Positions 26,355-34,311 of a stretch of DNA of 64,000 nt are shown one piece after another (within the stretch, counting starts at the first letter, position 1; every line of letters begins with the position of its first letter). A program made the translations under genes and the position numbers. The DNA is from Paraflavitalea sp. CAU 1676 (lineage in GTDB: Bacteria; Bacteroidota; Bacteroidia; Chitinophagales; Chitinophagaceae): the NCBI RefSeq assembly GCF_029223285.1, contig NZ_JARHUJ010000006.1, positions 310,001 through 374,000 of the forward strand, given 5' to 3'. The notes beneath the pieces are model-generated. The model was not told where the DNA came from and made no database searches. It saw only the letters and a list, made by a program, of their open reading frames with translations.

Positions 26355-26395
26355 CAAATGTAGGGAGAATTCAAGTACTATACAACACATAGTAC
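26355..26395 (-). promoter_or_regulatory. padR-pspC promoter with probable PadR operator
   Basis: TACATTTG (26355-26362, minus) with TTG (26383-26385) at a 20-bp spacer fits the consensus promoter. The perfect inverted repeat GTACTAT-N7-ATAGTAC (26375-26395) is centred on the -33 TTG, so a dimer bound there would block RNA polymerase. The placement and symmetry suit PadR autorepression. The operator identity is inferred. Confidence 0.65.
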
Positions 26396-26949
26396 CTACC
26401 GAAGGAAGGTAATTTTGATGGGCTGCTAATAAGTTTTACCCAAAATGCAGGCGGAATAGGGGTTTCCGGGCTCTCCCGGTAGCTGAAACAATTTCGAATG
26501 ATTGGATGAACGGTAATTAATGCAGGTTGAATGGGGCATAAAATTGAAATAATGCCTGGTGGAGTTGCTGGGATGGCTTGGAATTGGGTCCAGGAGCTGT
26601 GCGACGCCCGGAAATGGCGTTTCTTTTCAATAGATTAATGAATTTAATCCACCTCCCGGCGGGAGCAGCCTTGAACTGAGTGAAATGGCTGTAGAGCCTT
26701 CTCCTGCCGAACTGGTTCGTTGCGGGATGTTGTATAATGGGATGAAGGGCATGGCAGGTGATTTGGCCGTTGCTTTATATGGTGTTGCAAAGATATTACG
26801 CTGATCACTAGCGCCAATTTGACACACTATTTGTATCTTCGGGGCATGCTAGTTTCCCTTACTTACGGCTCTATTCTTCTTTGCCGGCTGCCGGTACGGA
26901 CCCACGAGAATCGGTTGCTGTTCATGACTCCGGGCCAGACAAATGCGGC
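26396..26949. other. Intergenic stretch without a supported gene
   Basis: No credible coding sequence is present. A TTTG and TATCTTCG pair near 26818-26843 on the plus strand looks like a Chitinophagaceae promoter. It is followed by a 46-codon frame (about 26847-26987) that lacks any recognisable features. The 11-bp repeat array begins at the downstream edge. Confidence 0.4.
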
Positions 26950-27026
26950 CATTTACCTCCTTTTACCCACTTGCGCTTTACTCTAGGTTTACTTCAGGTT
27001 TACTCCAGGGCTACTTTAGGTTTACC
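26950..27026 (+). repeat. 11-bp tandem repeat array, about seven copies
   Basis: Consecutive 11-mers include TGCGCTTTACT, CTAGGTTTACT, TCAGGTTTACT, CCAGGGCTACT and TTAGGTTTACC. Two more degenerate copies (CATTTACCTCC and TTTTACCCACT) precede them. The same 11-bp period and a GGTTT core occur at 6146-6189. No gene covers the array. Confidence 0.65.
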
Positions 27027-27162
27027 CGAAATAGTCTCCTTCCATCTTACATTCATGGATTATATACGGTATGACTCCCTTGTATCCGTTCGCCATTTTA
27101 CTTGGCTTGGGAAAAGGACCTACCCTCTACCTCAGTCAAATTGACAGCTTTTGTTGTATGCG

Positions 27163-28578
27163 CTATTGTAATGTGCAGATATTTTGCACCTGGAGGCCTC
27201 CATGGCCTTCGGCGACCAGGTTTACTTTGGTGGTTGCCTGTCCGGTCAGGCTAACCTCGACCACATTAACACCCCGGTTGAGGGGCACCCTCATGTAGGA
27301 AATGGTATGGGGCAGGCTTTGCCAGTTGCGGGTATCCGCTTTTTCGGAAGCGAAATTGAAGACCTGGATGGCAAGCGCTATGGCCTCTTTGGTATCCTTA
27401 TTCTTATCATCGCTCTTAGGGCGGGCGGCCGCTTCGGCCAGTTTTTTGATGGCAAGGCGGCTGAGGGCGGTTGACATTTCTTTCAGAAACCGCTCGCGGA
27501 GGGTGGCAAATGCAATGGCATTAATATCTTCCGCTGCTTCGAAATGATAGTTGACATCGTTAAGTTCTACCGTGGCGTTACGGTAGTTCGGTGGCTGCTC
27601 CTGGTAGCGCGGGAAGGCTACCCGCAGTGAGCGCAGGTCATCCAGCTTTAGATCTTCCTTTTTGGCGTTGGTGCTGGAAAAATCAAAAGGAATGTTGAAT
27701 GAGCCGGCGGGGTCTACAAATGCGAAATTGCCGATGCCGTCTTTGGTGAGCGCGAAGAAGAAGTCCTGCTGCAATTTTACCGGGGCGAGTCCATTCTCCC
27801 AGAACAATACCAGTTCGCCTGCTTCGGAAGCGGCCTTTGGCCTGTACCTGACCTTCAGCAATCCTTCATAACGCTCTACCTCTTCGCGGAACCCCATCAG
27901 GTCGGCCGTACGCAGCAGATCTTGTTTCAGCTGCTCGGGTAATGGCGTTCCGTAATAAAGGTCATTGTGCTGGAGGTATATGTCTACAGCGTTGCGATAG
28001 GATATGAATGCATTGTTGATATCGTTGCTCTGCTCGTATATAATACCCTGGATGGTGAGTGAAAAGGCATCGTCGGAATATCGGTTATCGCTTTTGTATT
28101 TATCCTGCTGGGCGTAACTCGCCAGTGAGATCCGGCGGGCTTCTACGAGTGCCTCTTCGCGATCGCCCAGATAAAGATAATTAAGGGCTTTGTAGTAATG
28201 GATCATGAACCGCTCGAAATCTTCGCCCCGGTAGGTTTGCATCATGGGGTTGAGGAGAGTTCCGAGTGCTATGTCGCCGGCACTGACACGCGTGTCTTCG
28301 ATGAAATTATCGGCGAGGTTGAAATAATAATTGCTGCTGTCGTATTTCTTCTGGAGGTGGGTGACCTTCCCTTTTTCGACATAGTACAACAGGCGGTTAC
28401 GATTCGCTTTTACCAGCTTGATCTTTTCCAGATCATTTTCCGCCTGGTTGTACTGACCATTCCTGACATGCGCATAGTAGCTACCAATACGCGTATTGTA
28501 GGTTGCACAGGAAAACAAAAAGAGCATCAGCGAAAAAAGGGCCAATGCTCTTATCATATTTTTAGATGATAATGCCAT
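27163..28578 (-). CDS. COG3014-family lipoprotein
   Basis: A 471-residue lipoprotein. The signal is IRALALFSLMLFLFSC, with lipidated C24 (or C17 if translation starts at the internal ATG 28557; either is plausible). The N-terminal half is helical and TPR-like (YAHVRNGQYNQAENDLEKI, YYKALNYLYLGDREEALVEA). The C-terminal half is beta-rich, with PRSLRVAFPRY-like strands and a final VSLTGQATTKVNLVAEG. COG3014 proteins are typically encoded next to LpoB-like lipoproteins in proteobacteria, and the same pairing occurs here: it is the last gene of a three-gene minus-strand operon, 42 bp after the LpoB-like gene. A role in activating peptidoglycan synthesis or envelope assembly is inferred. Confidence 0.78.
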   Translation of the reverse strand: MALSSKNMIRALALFSLMLFLFSCATYNTRIGSYYAHVRNGQYNQAENDLEKIKLVKANRNRLLYYVEKGKVTHLQKKYDSSNYYFNLADNFIEDTRVSAGDIALGTLLNPMMQTYRGEDFERFMIHYYKALNYLYLGDREEALVEARRISLASYAQQDKYKSDNRYSDDAFSLTIQGIIYEQSNDINNAFISYRNAVDIYLQHNDLYYGTPLPEQLKQDLLRTADLMGFREEVERYEGLLKVRYRPKAASEAGELVLFWENGLAPVKLQQDFFFALTKDGIGNFAFVDPAGSFNIPFDFSSTNAKKEDLKLDDLRSLRVAFPRYQEQPPNYRNATVELNDVNYHFEAAEDINAIAFATLRERFLKEMSTALSRLAIKKLAEAAARPKSDDKNKDTKEAIALAIQVFNFASEKADTRNWQSLPHTISYMRVPLNRGVNVVEVSLTGQATTKVNLVAEGHGGLQVQNICTLQ

Positions 28579-28620
28579 GCCGGTAGGATCTGCAGTTCAC
28601 CAGTAGGTTTCGGAAGAAAA

Positions 28621-29211
28621 TCAGTTCTTAATGTATTTGGAGATCTTCTCGTCACCGATCCAAACAATTTCATTGCTTTGCATATCGGTAAGTTCCAGAT
28701 TAACCTGAAAGTAAGAGACCTTCTTTTTCTTATGGGCGTCCACGATCTGGTTAATGGATCCCTGGAGGATGAAATCGGCTCCTTGTTCCAGGCCAAATTT
28801 TTTCATGCTGGAGGCTGTTGAGTTGGTTTGCTGATCGGCTCTTTCGGCGCGCAGCTCTTCCCGTTTTTTGCCGCCTTGTACGAGCCGCACTTTGCCAGAG
28901 CGGATGAAGGACTGTTCTACATCCTTGAGAAATGTCTCCGCTTCTATATGCTCGGTCGATTTATTGGTAACGAAGCCTACGATAACTACAGGTTTTTGAC
29001 CGTTGTGTGCCTGCTGGTAATTGCTTACCCATTTGTCGCCCAGGATCTGATCGATCATTCTTTCGGCGGTGAGGCGGGCATCGGTATTGTTCCAGCGTCC
29101 GCTGATGTCAACTTGTTCGCCGGGGTCGATACGGGTTACTGTCCGGGAGCAGGATACACTGATTACGCTTACAGCTACGGCAGCTGTAACAGTCCATAAA
29201 AGTCTTTTCAT
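28621..29211 (-). CDS. LpoB-like penicillin-binding protein activator lipoprotein
   Basis: A 196-residue lipoprotein with signal MKRLLWTVTAAVAVSVISVS and lipidated C21. The mature domain has the LpoB/TolB-N-like alpha/beta pattern: VDISGRWNNTDARLTAERMI, PVVIVGFVTNKSTEHIEAETF, then DVEQSFIRSGKVRLV, GADFILQGSINQIVD and the end strand VNLELTDMQSNEIVWIGDEK. In E. coli, LpoB crosses the periplasm to activate PBP1B. Bacteroidota homologues carry the same fold, but their PBP partner is not proven. It is cotranscribed with the small protein upstream and the COG3014 lipoprotein downstream. A long flexible linker after the cysteine, as in E. coli LpoB, is absent, so its reach is shorter. Confidence 0.82.
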   Translation of the reverse strand: MKRLLWTVTAAVAVSVISVSCSRTVTRIDPGEQVDISGRWNNTDARLTAERMIDQILGDKWVSNYQQAHNGQKPVVIVGFVTNKSTEHIEAETFLKDVEQSFIRSGKVRLVQGGKKREELRAERADQQTNSTASSMKKFGLEQGADFILQGSINQIVDAHKKKKVSYFQVNLELTDMQSNEIVWIGDEKISKYIKN

Positions 29212-29253
29212 AATACGTTTTTATAAAAAAATAAGCTGTTGAAAGGGGGTGTT

Positions 29254-29649
29254 TTAGTGGCACCACAATGCCATGGCGGCTATGAATGGCAGTGTAGACA
29301 ACAGGTAGTTGCCCCAGCCTGTTCCATTGGAGGAAGGATAATATCCATTTCCATAGGTATTATAACCATTATCGTAACCATTACCACCATTACGAGCTTT
29401 TTCCATGCGCAGTTCACGCTTCCAGGCTTTGCGGGAGGCACGGAGTGCAAGTTTATCCTCGTAATAATCGATGGCTTTGTAGGTCTCTTGTAATGTTGTG
29501 CTGTGCCAGCTGTTGACGGAGTCGGCCATGTTCATATAACGGGCCTGACTAACCATAAAGCTGGGGTTTTGATCGGGGGCTGATGTCTGCGCAGAACTGG
29601 CAAACACTGCTGCGAGTACAATAGAAGCTGTAAGTAGAAAACTTTTCAT
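29254..29649 (-). CDS. Small secreted protein with a Gly/Asn/Tyr-rich tail, first gene of the lpoB-like operon
   Basis: A 131-residue protein with a signal peptide (MKSFLLTASIVLAAVFASSAQ). A helical, charged central part (YEDKLALRASRKAWKRELRM) is followed by a Gly/Asn/Tyr-rich segment (about 88-113) and a hydrophobic C-terminus (LLSTLPFIAAMALWCH) that could be a second membrane segment. I do not recognise the family. It lies 42 bp upstream of the LpoB-like gene on the same strand, so it is likely part of the same envelope unit, in the position taken by YcfL-type proteins in some proteobacterial LpoB loci. That correspondence is positional only. Confidence 0.65.
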   Translation of the reverse strand: MKSFLLTASIVLAAVFASSAQTSAPDQNPSFMVSQARYMNMADSVNSWHSTTLQETYKAIDYYEDKLALRASRKAWKRELRMEKARNGGNGYDNGYNTYGNGYYPSSNGTGWGNYLLSTLPFIAAMALWCH

Positions 29650-29682
29650 AGTTATAGCTTTTTAGGTTCCGGATTGACAACA

Positions 29683-29725
29683 CAAAGCTAATCGGCGATG
29701 CGTTAAGCGAGCGTTAAATCGCTCG
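29683..29725 (-). promoter_or_regulatory. Promoter region of the lpoB-like operon with an inverted repeat
   Basis: TAGCTTTG (29683-29690, minus) matches TAnnTTTG. No TTG is visible at the -33 position. In its place lies an inverted repeat, CGAGCG-N6-CGCTCG (29708-29725), suggesting an activator- or repressor-controlled promoter. Confidence 0.45.
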
Positions 29726-29816
29726 TAGCTCATGCAAGATAGTGTTAAACCTTAGGTTATGCAAGCCATATACATAAAACTACATCATTATGTGATCAAT
29801 GATGCTCAATAATGTC

Positions 29817-29845
29817 AAAAGCCGGCTGTGTGATGCCGGCTTTTT
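29817..29845 (-). terminator. Terminator between the lpoB-like operon and the oxygenase gene
   Basis: AAAAGCCGGC (29817-29826) and GCCGGCTTTTT (29835-29845) form a stem with T-runs on both strands. On the minus strand it follows the oxygenase stop at 29868 by 22 bp. Confidence 0.8.
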
Positions 29846-29867
29846 GCCATATCGCTCCAGGTTTCTT

Positions 29868-30812
29868 TTACTTTTTGAGGCCGATCTCGCGTAACCGTTC
29901 GTCGAGGTATTCGCCTGCTGTGGCATCAGGATAAGCTTTCGGATGGCCAGCATCGATGCAACTTTGCAAGCTAGCGAGGCTCATTTCGCTTTTGGGATGC
30001 AAAAAGAAGGGTATTGAAAAACGTGAGGTATGCCACATTTCCCTCGCCGGATTGACGACACGGTGGGTTGTACTCTTCAATTTGTTGTTGGTGAGCCGCT
30101 GCAGCATATCGCCTACATTCACTACGATCTGTTCGGGCAAGGAGGTCACCCCTACCCAATCGTTCTGCTTGGTCAGGATCTGCAATCCATCGGCAGAGGC
30201 ACCTACCAGCAGGGTGATGAGGTTGATATCTTCATGCTGCTCGGCGCGGATGGCCGACTTCGGCTCCTGCGTAATGGGCGGATAATGTATGGCCCGCAGG
30301 ATCGAATTGCCATTGTGGACGAACTGGTCGAAGTAATGTTCTTCGAGTCCCAGGTATAATGCTATGGCCTGCAACAAGGCGGTGCCTGACTTTTCAAAGG
30401 CCCGGTAGGCCTTTTCGAAGGTGACATTGAAGGCTGCCACATCTTTTACCTGTACGTTATCGGGATATTCGCTTTTGATGGGATCGTTGTCTTCGACTAT
30501 CTGACCGTACTGGAAGAACTCCTTCAGATCGGGTGCGTCGCTGCCTTTGGCGTGTTCTTTTCCGAAGGATGTATACCCCCTTTGGCCCGCCAGGCCAGGT
30601 ACTTCATACTGTTTTTTAGCATCGAGCGGAAGGGCAAAGAACTGCTGTACGTATTTATAAAGATCGGCTATCAGTGCATCCGGTATTCCGTGATTCTTCA
30701 CAGCTACAAAGCCAACATCTTCATAGGCCTTGCCCAATTGCTGTACAAACGCCTGTTTCAATTGCGGATCGCCGGAAGTAAAGTCGGCGAGATTTACGAC
30801 GGGTATTGCCAT
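29868..30812 (-). CDS. 2-oxoglutarate/Fe(II)-dependent oxygenase (isopenicillin N synthase-like)
   Basis: A 314-residue soluble enzyme. The N-terminal DIOX_N domain (about 4-115) begins IPVVNLADFTSGDPQLKQAF and includes GFVAVKNHGIP. The double-stranded beta-helix carries the metal triad: His and Asp of EQHEDINLITLL and the distal His of STTHRVVN. The 2OG-binding Arg-x-Ser occurs in SRFSIPFF. All catalytic residues are therefore present. Bacterial members of this IPNS-like clade hydroxylate or desaturate small molecules and are mostly uncharacterised. It is encoded alone, divergent from the surface-glycan operon at 30941, with a terminator after it. Confidence 0.9.
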   Translation of the reverse strand: MAIPVVNLADFTSGDPQLKQAFVQQLGKAYEDVGFVAVKNHGIPDALIADLYKYVQQFFALPLDAKKQYEVPGLAGQRGYTSFGKEHAKGSDAPDLKEFFQYGQIVEDNDPIKSEYPDNVQVKDVAAFNVTFEKAYRAFEKSGTALLQAIALYLGLEEHYFDQFVHNGNSILRAIHYPPITQEPKSAIRAEQHEDINLITLLVGASADGLQILTKQNDWVGVTSLPEQIVVNVGDMLQRLTNNKLKSTTHRVVNPAREMWHTSRFSIPFFLHPKSEMSLASLQSCIDAGHPKAYPDATAGEYLDERLREIGLKK

Positions 30813-30940
30813 ACGACAAGTTTAGTGTGATCAATAGTAGTTCTCTCCTATAAAATTAGGTCTTTTTCGTGCAATGATCTATTTTGGCGTCTAAGACCGG
30901 CTGTAGATTGACTGACCTTATCATTGGGATTTTATCGCAT

Positions 30941-32584
30941 ATGTGGAACCGCACCAAAGTTTATTTATCGTCGCGCGTAGCGTCGGTGATTTGTTTCATT
31001 ATTGCCATTTTGGGCAAAATCATTCTGCTTAAGGTCTTCTTAACGATTGGTGCCGACAAAATGGGCCAAATCGCGATAACCCGTAACTTCCTGCAAGGGC
31101 ATGGTCTCCGACTTCTCGCTTCATCGCCCACGGATATCTCCAGTTCGAGCTATATTTGGAACAACGGATGGCCGCCGGGTTACAATTTGCTCCTGAGCCT
31201 ATTTCTTTCTCCTTCAGGTTTCAATTATGTACAGGCAAGTTTCGTTACTGATTGCGTTGCTGCGCTATTGTTCTTTTGGTATTGCAGAAAGGTGCTATTG
31301 ATGATCGATTTCCCGATCTGGACAGTGAATCTTTTCCTTTTATTCCAGTCATTTTTTCTTTTTAAATACCTGCAGCGGGATCCAGTAACCGACTTCCTTT
31401 CGTTGTCGTTGATGGTTGCCGCTATGTATTATGTACTTAAGGTAGTAAAAGAATGCAAGGTTTCGATCAACACAATTGCCTGGTTATCATTCTTCCTGCT
31501 TGCAGCTTCATCTATGCGGTATCAAAACTTTCCCGCTTGTTTATTTTTGGCTGGGGCACTTACTTTTATCGGTTGGTTTCAAAAGCAGCCTAGCTGGTCT
31601 ACAACCGGTTGCATAGCGGTTTGTTTTCTTATCTTCTGCTTCGGAGGTTTTCTGGTCTACCAGCATTTCCAAGCCGGCAAGGCATATTATCTCGTTCCGG
31701 TTCGCAACGGGTTTTTCCCATCGAACCTGCTATATATGGATCCCTATGTATTCACGGCATTCGTCAATGTCCATTTTCTGGCTGTGCAGGCTTCCAAGGC
31801 CAATCTGGCTTCGTACACAACCTGCGCAGAGCTTGTAAGATGGACGGCGATCCCATTGGGCCTGCTTTTTACATTGGTTGCAGGCAGGCATTTTATCAAA
31901 ACCCGATTTAGGATACGCCATGCGCAGGAGGGGTTTTTCTTTTTTGGTTTTATTACTTACCTGAGCATTGTTGGACTATTGGTACTTTTATCTTTGAGGC
32001 TCGACATCAACATCGGTCCTCCCCTGTTTCGATGGACCTATGTAATGAACGCACGCTATTATGCGTTTCCGATATTCTATGTACAGGTTTGTTTGTGGTG
32101 GTATTTATTTGTTCGGCCGGTAAAGCATGGAAATTTGTGGCTTCGCTGGCTGAAGGTCTTGTTTTTGGGACTTATGACGTTCGAGGCATTACACGGGGCA
32201 TATTTTACCATAAAGCACTGCAACCGGGATCTGTTCGTATTTCGGGATACAGAAATTGAGAAGCCGGAACAAGCCTTACTAACCCAATTTGTTAAGGAGA
32301 GCCAGGCCAGGGATCCAGACAGAAAGATTGTTGTAGCGTCCTATTTCTCGCGGATTCGTTTCCTCGCGGATCTTTACGGTGTCTCCACTATTCTTGATAT
32401 CCGTACTTTATCCCACCAAATGCCTTTGAGCAGCAAGCCAGCTGTATTACTAGCCGTGCTCAGCCGGAGCGAATTACAAATGTTCGAGAAGTTTATACAC
32501 GAGCCGGGGGTAAAGCTGCTTTCACAAACTAAAGACTATTATTTGTATACATATTATGTCGAGCCTTCCGGAACAAAGCAATAA
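30941..32584 (+). CDS. GT-C-like multi-spanning membrane protein
   Basis: The product has 547 residues from the ATG at 30941. The frame also extends back to a TTG at 30884, but a weak -7-like element (TATTTTGG, 30880-30887) overlies that codon. About ten hydrophobic helices are visible. A first outer loop contains Asp and the pattern QGHGLRLLASSP...WPPGYNLLLSL, as in ArnT/PMT-type GT-C enzymes that use polyprenyl-phosphate sugars. The C-terminal part is soluble (ESQARDPDRKIVVASYF). It overlaps the next gene, a GT2, by 29 bp, so the proteins work together. A polyprenyl-phosphate glycosyl donor made by the GT2 and used here is a likely scheme, inferred from the pairing. Confidence 0.78.
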   Translation: MWNRTKVYLSSRVASVICFIIAILGKIILLKVFLTIGADKMGQIAITRNFLQGHGLRLLASSPTDISSSSYIWNNGWPPGYNLLLSLFLSPSGFNYVQASFVTDCVAALLFFWYCRKVLLMIDFPIWTVNLFLLFQSFFLFKYLQRDPVTDFLSLSLMVAAMYYVLKVVKECKVSINTIAWLSFFLLAASSMRYQNFPACLFLAGALTFIGWFQKQPSWSTTGCIAVCFLIFCFGGFLVYQHFQAGKAYYLVPVRNGFFPSNLLYMDPYVFTAFVNVHFLAVQASKANLASYTTCAELVRWTAIPLGLLFTLVAGRHFIKTRFRIRHAQEGFFFFGFITYLSIVGLLVLLSLRLDINIGPPLFRWTYVMNARYYAFPIFYVQVCLWWYLFVRPVKHGNLWLRWLKVLFLGLMTFEALHGAYFTIKHCNRDLFVFRDTEIEKPEQALLTQFVKESQARDPDRKIVVASYFSRIRFLADLYGVSTILDIRTLSHQMPLSSKPAVLLAVLSRSELQMFEKFIHEPGVKLLSQTKDYYLYTYYVEPSGTKQ

Positions 32585-33260
32585 GCAAGTTTTCGTTGTT
32601 ATACCCGTTTTCAATGACCTTTCGGTGATCCGGCATGTTGTACAAGAGCTTCTTTCCATGTACGAATACCGAATTGTCATTGTGGATGATGGTTCAATAA
32701 TTCCAGTTAATACCTTTCTTGTCGGGCTGCCGGTTTACTGCCTCCGACACCGGGTGAACCTTGGGCAAGGTGCTGCGCTAGAAACCGGGTTTCAATATGC
32801 TTTTAAATGTGGTGCAGATATAGTAGTGACCTTTGACGGAGATGGGCAGCATGTTGCAGAAGATGTGAGAACAATCGTGAAGCCCCTCATGGATGGCGAA
32901 GTGGAAGTGGTTTTAGGATCCAGGTTCCTGGAAGATGGGGTAAGCGAGGTACCTGTCGTAAGAAAAATGGTGTTGCGTATTGGACGGCTTGTGAATTTCG
33001 CGCTGGGTGGCGGCTTATTGAGCGATGCACACAATGGATTGCGGGCCGTCAGCAGGGAGGCACTTGAAAAAATTTCTATTACCGAGAACCGGATGGCGCA
33101 TGCCTCTGAAATTCTGTTCGAGATCAAAAGGCACCGTTTATCGTACCGGGAAGTACCGGTGACTGTTAACTACACTGATTACTCACGGCAAAAAGGCCAA
33201 TCGGGTGTTGATGGTATTAAAATCCTATTTGACTTAGTTTTACACAAACTTTTCCGATGA
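32556..33260 (+). CDS. Family 2 glycosyltransferase (polyprenol-phosphate mannosyltransferase-like)
   Basis: A 234-residue cytoplasmic GT-A enzyme: QVFVVIPVFNDLSVI at the N-terminus, VIVDDGS in the nucleotide-binding site, then HRVNLGQGAALETGFQYA and the DxD-type VTFDGDGQH. LGSRFLEDG and the acceptor region NGLRAVSREAL follow. The pattern fits DPM1/GtrB-like enzymes that load a sugar onto polyprenyl phosphate, but there is no C-terminal membrane pair. Its start lies 29 bp inside the preceding gene, and its stop overlaps the DUF2304 start (ATGA). Such tight overlap indicates translational coupling. Confidence 0.9.
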   Translation: MSSLPEQSNKQVFVVIPVFNDLSVIRHVVQELLSMYEYRIVIVDDGSIIPVNTFLVGLPVYCLRHRVNLGQGAALETGFQYAFKCGADIVVTFDGDGQHVAEDVRTIVKPLMDGEVEVVLGSRFLEDGVSEVPVVRKMVLRIGRLVNFALGGGLLSDAHNGLRAVSREALEKISITENRMAHASEILFEIKRHRLSYREVPVTVNYTDYSRQKGQSGVDGIKILFDLVLHKLFR

Positions 33261-33601
33261 GTGGCATTCAACTTCTACTGTTAACCGGCGTTGCCTTTAT
33301 TGGCCTGTTTTTCTTCACCAGGTTGAAGAAGCGTACGTTGGATATTCTATTACTGGCCCTCATGGTTGGTTGCGCAGGCATGTTTGTCATTTGGCCTGAT
33401 ATTACCAATAAAATTGCGACCCGCCTTGGTGTGGGTCGTGGTGCCGACCTGGTATTTTATGTAAGCATCCTCCTCTTTTGGTTTGTAATACTTAAGTTGT
33501 ATGCGCGCATCAGGAGGCTTGAACAATTGCTGACGCAGATCGTGCGGGAAGATGCTCTGAATAAGGCTGCAACACCTGTAACAAAACAGGAAGCACCATG
33601 A
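33257..33601 (+). CDS. DUF2304 membrane protein
   Basis: A 114-residue protein with three hydrophobic helices (IQLLLLTGVAFIGLFFF, ILLLALMVGCAGMFVIW, LVFYVSILLFWFVILKLY) and a charged C-terminal helix (RIRRLEQLLTQIVRE). The helix spacing and the LGVGRGADLVFY motif are the DUF2304 signature. These small proteins nearly always sit next to a GT2 enzyme, as here, and are thought to act as its membrane partner. It overlaps both neighbours by 4 bp, which supports a stable complex. The role as GT2 membrane anchor is inference. Confidence 0.9.
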   Translation: MSGIQLLLLTGVAFIGLFFFTRLKKRTLDILLLALMVGCAGMFVIWPDITNKIATRLGVGRGADLVFYVSILLFWFVILKLYARIRRLEQLLTQIVREDALNKAATPVTKQEAP

Positions 33602-34311
33602 GCATGGAACGCATTAAGCCGGAAAGTCTGCTGGCAGATGAAGTTACCGGCCGTGAAACTTTGCATCTTCACCTGGAACGGTATCACTTCGCAGGAAAGC
33701 ACCTTTTGCCTGGATTGGTGGCAGATGTTGCCTGTGGCGTAGGGTATGGCAGCTACCTGCTGGCCACTGAATATGGCAAGGGTGATTGTTCGATCATTGC
33801 TGGTGATATCGATGATGCGAGTATACGATATGCGCAGGAAGCGTATAGCCATCCGTCCATCAGGTTTGTACAGGCCGACGCTTATTCGTTTGAAGCAGGC
33901 GCTTTACTGAACAATATCGTGTCGCTGGAAACGATTGAACATTTGGCCGAGCCGGAACAATTTGTGCGTCATATGGCCGGGCAGCTGGCGAAAGGTGGAC
34001 GGTTCATTGCTTCGGCGCCCATAACCCCTTCGATGGACGCGAACCCATATCACTTACAGGACTTTACCGGCAAAAGTTTCCGGCAGTTGTTTTTCGATGC
34101 CGGCTTCCGCGAGGTGGCGTCTTTTGTGCAGGTACAGCGTTTCAATCCATTGCCTTTATTGAACAGAAAAGAAAAGCGCAGTAAGGATCTGCGAAGAAAC
34201 GTACTGCGCTATTATGCCGATCATCCCAACAAACTCCTGCTACGCCTGCGATCGATCGTGAAAGATGGATTCGCCAACAAATACCTCGTTGCAGTTTTTG
34301 AGAAGTTATAA
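33598..34311 (+). CDS. Class I SAM-dependent methyltransferase of the surface-glycan operon
   Basis: A 237-residue enzyme with motif I VADVACGVGYGSYLLA (about 40-55), acidic motif II (IAGDIDDASIRYA), motif IV NNIVSLETIEHL and SAPITPSM after it, all typical of Methyltransf_11/25. It begins in the DUF2304 stop codon (ATGAG overlap). Position after GT-C, GT2 and DUF2304 genes suggests methylation of a glycan or lipid-linked sugar. Its stop overlaps the convergent exbD stop by 6 bp, and no terminator is visible in that overlap. Confidence 0.9.
   Translation: MSMERIKPESLLADEVTGRETLHLHLERYHFAGKHLLPGLVADVACGVGYGSYLLATEYGKGDCSIIAGDIDDASIRYAQEAYSHPSIRFVQADAYSFEAGALLNNIVSLETIEHLAEPEQFVRHMAGQLAKGGRFIASAPITPSMDANPYHLQDFTGKSFRQLFFDAGFREVASFVQVQRFNPLPLLNRKEKRSKDLRRNVLRYYADHPNKLLLRLRSIVKDGFANKYLVAVFEKL

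Noticed and set aside
26240-26374. A 45-residue N-terminal extension of PadR
   Set aside because: The promoter -7 element lies within this segment, and PadR family members begin at the equivalent of 26239.
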